Of a stretch of 27,626 nt of DNA, positions 26,699 to 27,626 are shown piece after piece. The translations under genes and the position numbers were made by a program. The notes beneath the pieces are model-generated. The model worked only from the letters and a program-made list of their open reading frames with translations, was not told the DNA's origin and ran no database searches. Position 1 is the first letter of the stretch. Each line of letters opens with the position of its first letter. This DNA is from KBS-96 sp049585195. GTDB taxonomy: Bacteria > Acidobacteriota > Terriglobia > Bryobacterales > Bryobacteraceae. The stretch is taken from contig JBAUZG010000466.1 in NCBI GenBank assembly GCA_049585195.1, positions 1 through 27,626 of the forward strand, in the 5' to 3' direction.

Positions 26699-27196
26699 TC
26701 ATTTGAAGAACACATATGTTGCCGAGTAAGGAACGCGAATTTCGCTGCCGGCCTTCGCCGCATCGCAACCCGAACCTGGCGCTTTGCCGCCCTTGGTGTC
26801 GATTCTCTGTATGTGACTTACCTGCGTGAGAGCGCCTTGTCCGGAACGGCTGACCACGGAAACAAGGAGCCAAGGGATCGAGCCGGAATCCGGCGAATCG
26901 TGCATGACAGCAGCCTTGCCCACAACCGAGCTGCCGTCCGACAACGCCCAGGTAGGACCCGCAAAATGGCGGCCCACCTGTTTCCCTCCCTCAAATAATT
27001 GGGCGTCAGGAGCTTTCAATGCCCACGCGAAGCTCCCGTTTGCGTTCCGGCAGGTGTAGATCTGGTCGCCCTTGGCCTGGAGCGTGAGGAAGCGCTTCTC
27101 GCCAGCGGGAGGCTCGAGTTTTTCTGGAATAAACGATCCGCCGGTCTGCCCGCAGCACGCGCAGGCCGCCATCGCCGCAAGGACGAATGCACGCAT
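26699..27196 (-). CDS. DUF3455 exported protein
   Basis: The protein is 165 residues with a short N-terminal signal (MRAFVLAAMAACACCGQTGG), possibly lipidated or processed near the cysteines. The family pattern is visible: LQAKGDQIYTCRNANGSFAW, APDAQLFEGGKQVGRHFAGP, TWALSDGSSVVGKAA, IPWLLVSV, HIQRIDTKGGKAPGSGCDAA and VPYSATYVFFK. DUF3455 proteins are secreted and of unknown function. GGAG lies 3 nt before the ATG at 27196. It is divergent from the GH39-type gene. Confidence 0.88.
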   Translation of the reverse strand: MRAFVLAAMAACACCGQTGGSFIPEKLEPPAGEKRFLTLQAKGDQIYTCRNANGSFAWALKAPDAQLFEGGKQVGRHFAGPTWALSDGSSVVGKAAVMHDSPDSGSIPWLLVSVVSRSGQGALTQVSHIQRIDTKGGKAPGSGCDAAKAGSEIRVPYSATYVFFK

Positions 27197-27285
27197 AGCT
27201 CCAGATTGTACAAAAAGTAGCGGAGCGCTACGCGCCTGACGCGAAACATGATATGAATGGCGGAGATCTGGCCTCTAACCTAATA

Positions 27286-27626
27286 ATGAAATCAACCTCG
27301 AGATTGTTGGGTCTCTCCTGGGCGGCGATGATTGCCGCCTTATTCGGTCACGTTCCTACTGCGCAGGCGCAAGAAGAAACCATCACGATAGATGCCGCGA
27401 GCGCCGTTAAGCCGTTGCCCCACTTCTGGGAACAAATGTTCGGTTCCGGACGCGCGGCGCTGACCCTGCGCGAGAGCTACCGCAACGATCTCCGCGCAAC
27501 CAAACAAATAACAAATTTTCAATATGTACGTTTTCACGCCATATTTCAGGACGAGTTGGGCGTTTACGACGAGGATAAAGAAGGCCGGCCCGTCTATGAC
27601 TTCTCCTATGTCGATCAGATCTACGA
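27286..27626 (+). CDS. Secreted GH39-type glycoside hydrolase, N-terminal part (cut by window edge)
   Basis: The frame is open from the ATG at 27286 to the window end, giving 113 codons. A signal peptide (MKSTSRLLGLSWAAMIAALF, cleavage near AQAQ at residues 26-29) is followed by PLPHFWEQMFGSGRAALTLR, ITNFQYVRFHAIFQDELGVY and YDFSYVDQIYD. This is the recognisable start of the family 39 (beta-xylosidase-type) barrel. An in-frame ATG at 27253 would add 11 residues before the signal peptide; neither start has a clear ribosome site. Catalytic glutamates lie beyond the edge, so activity cannot be judged. Confidence 0.78.
   Translation, partial: MKSTSRLLGLSWAAMIAALFGHVPTAQAQEETITIDAASAVKPLPHFWEQMFGSGRAALTLRESYRNDLRATKQITNFQYVRFHAIFQDELGVYDEDKEGRPVYDFSYVDQIY

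Noticed and set aside
26592..26873. 93-codon minus-strand ORF containing ANARGSEPRPRGSG
   Set aside because: It is the translated repeat copy C plus a shadow frame of the DUF3455 gene.

Overview
The window (27,626 bases, GC-rich, densely coded, no tRNA, rRNA, CRISPR array or transposase seen) most likely comes from an acidobacterium, probably of the Solibacter/Bryobacter type. This is inferred from three things: a PadR regulator followed by three tandem ADOP-type permeases (acidobacterial duplicated orphan permeases) with no ATPase; dispersed intergenic repeats with a CGCTCCCTCGCGGTCGCGG core; and an exported protein combining a carboxypeptidase-regulatory-like domain with TPRs. No marker gene fixes the species.

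Layout. (1) 1-4662, minus strand: a kdp high-affinity K+ uptake operon read in the order micropeptide - kdpF - kdpA - kdpB - kdpC. kdpC is cut by the left edge. Two 27-residue membrane peptides at its head are too short for ordinary gene calling: KdpF and an extra one upstream of it. (2) 4741-6743: a small one-TM protein and recX on the minus strand, divergent from a YtxH-like protein and a DUF948-like membrane protein on the plus strand. (3) 6753-10584, minus strand: an ECF sigma factor, its zinc-finger anti-sigma factor and rsmA/ksgA form a tight operon behind an RpoE-like promoter. A NodU/CmcH-type carbamoyltransferase follows. (4) 10678-19121, minus strand: padR and three roughly 870-900-residue ADOP permeases. 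PadR has an 8-bp inverted-repeat operator over its own promoter, whose predicted start point makes the mRNA leaderless or nearly so. (5) 19435-21839, plus strand: a stand-alone cobalamin-binding mutase subunit, a NYN nuclease with two OST-HTH/LOTUS domains, and a secreted protein of unknown function. A conserved unknown protein faces them on the minus strand. This block lies between two inverted copies of a 130-bp repeat. (6) 22510-26573: an exported TPR protein and a LOG-family phosphoribohydrolase on the minus strand, then a membrane-fused spermidine-synthase-like protein on the plus strand. (7) 26632-27626: a third repeat copy, a DUF3455 exported protein on the minus strand, and the start of a secreted GH39-type glycoside hydrolase cut by the right edge.

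How the genes fit together: three regulatory circuits can be read from sequence. One is K+ uptake with its micropeptides. The second is an apparently autoregulated envelope-stress sigma factor that also transcribes a ribosome-maturation methylase. The third is PadR control of the permease set. The points most worth checking are the extra kdp micropeptide, the NYN-LOTUS-LOTUS protein, the PadR operator with its near-leaderless start, and the inverted repeat pair. None of these amounts to a proven new system.
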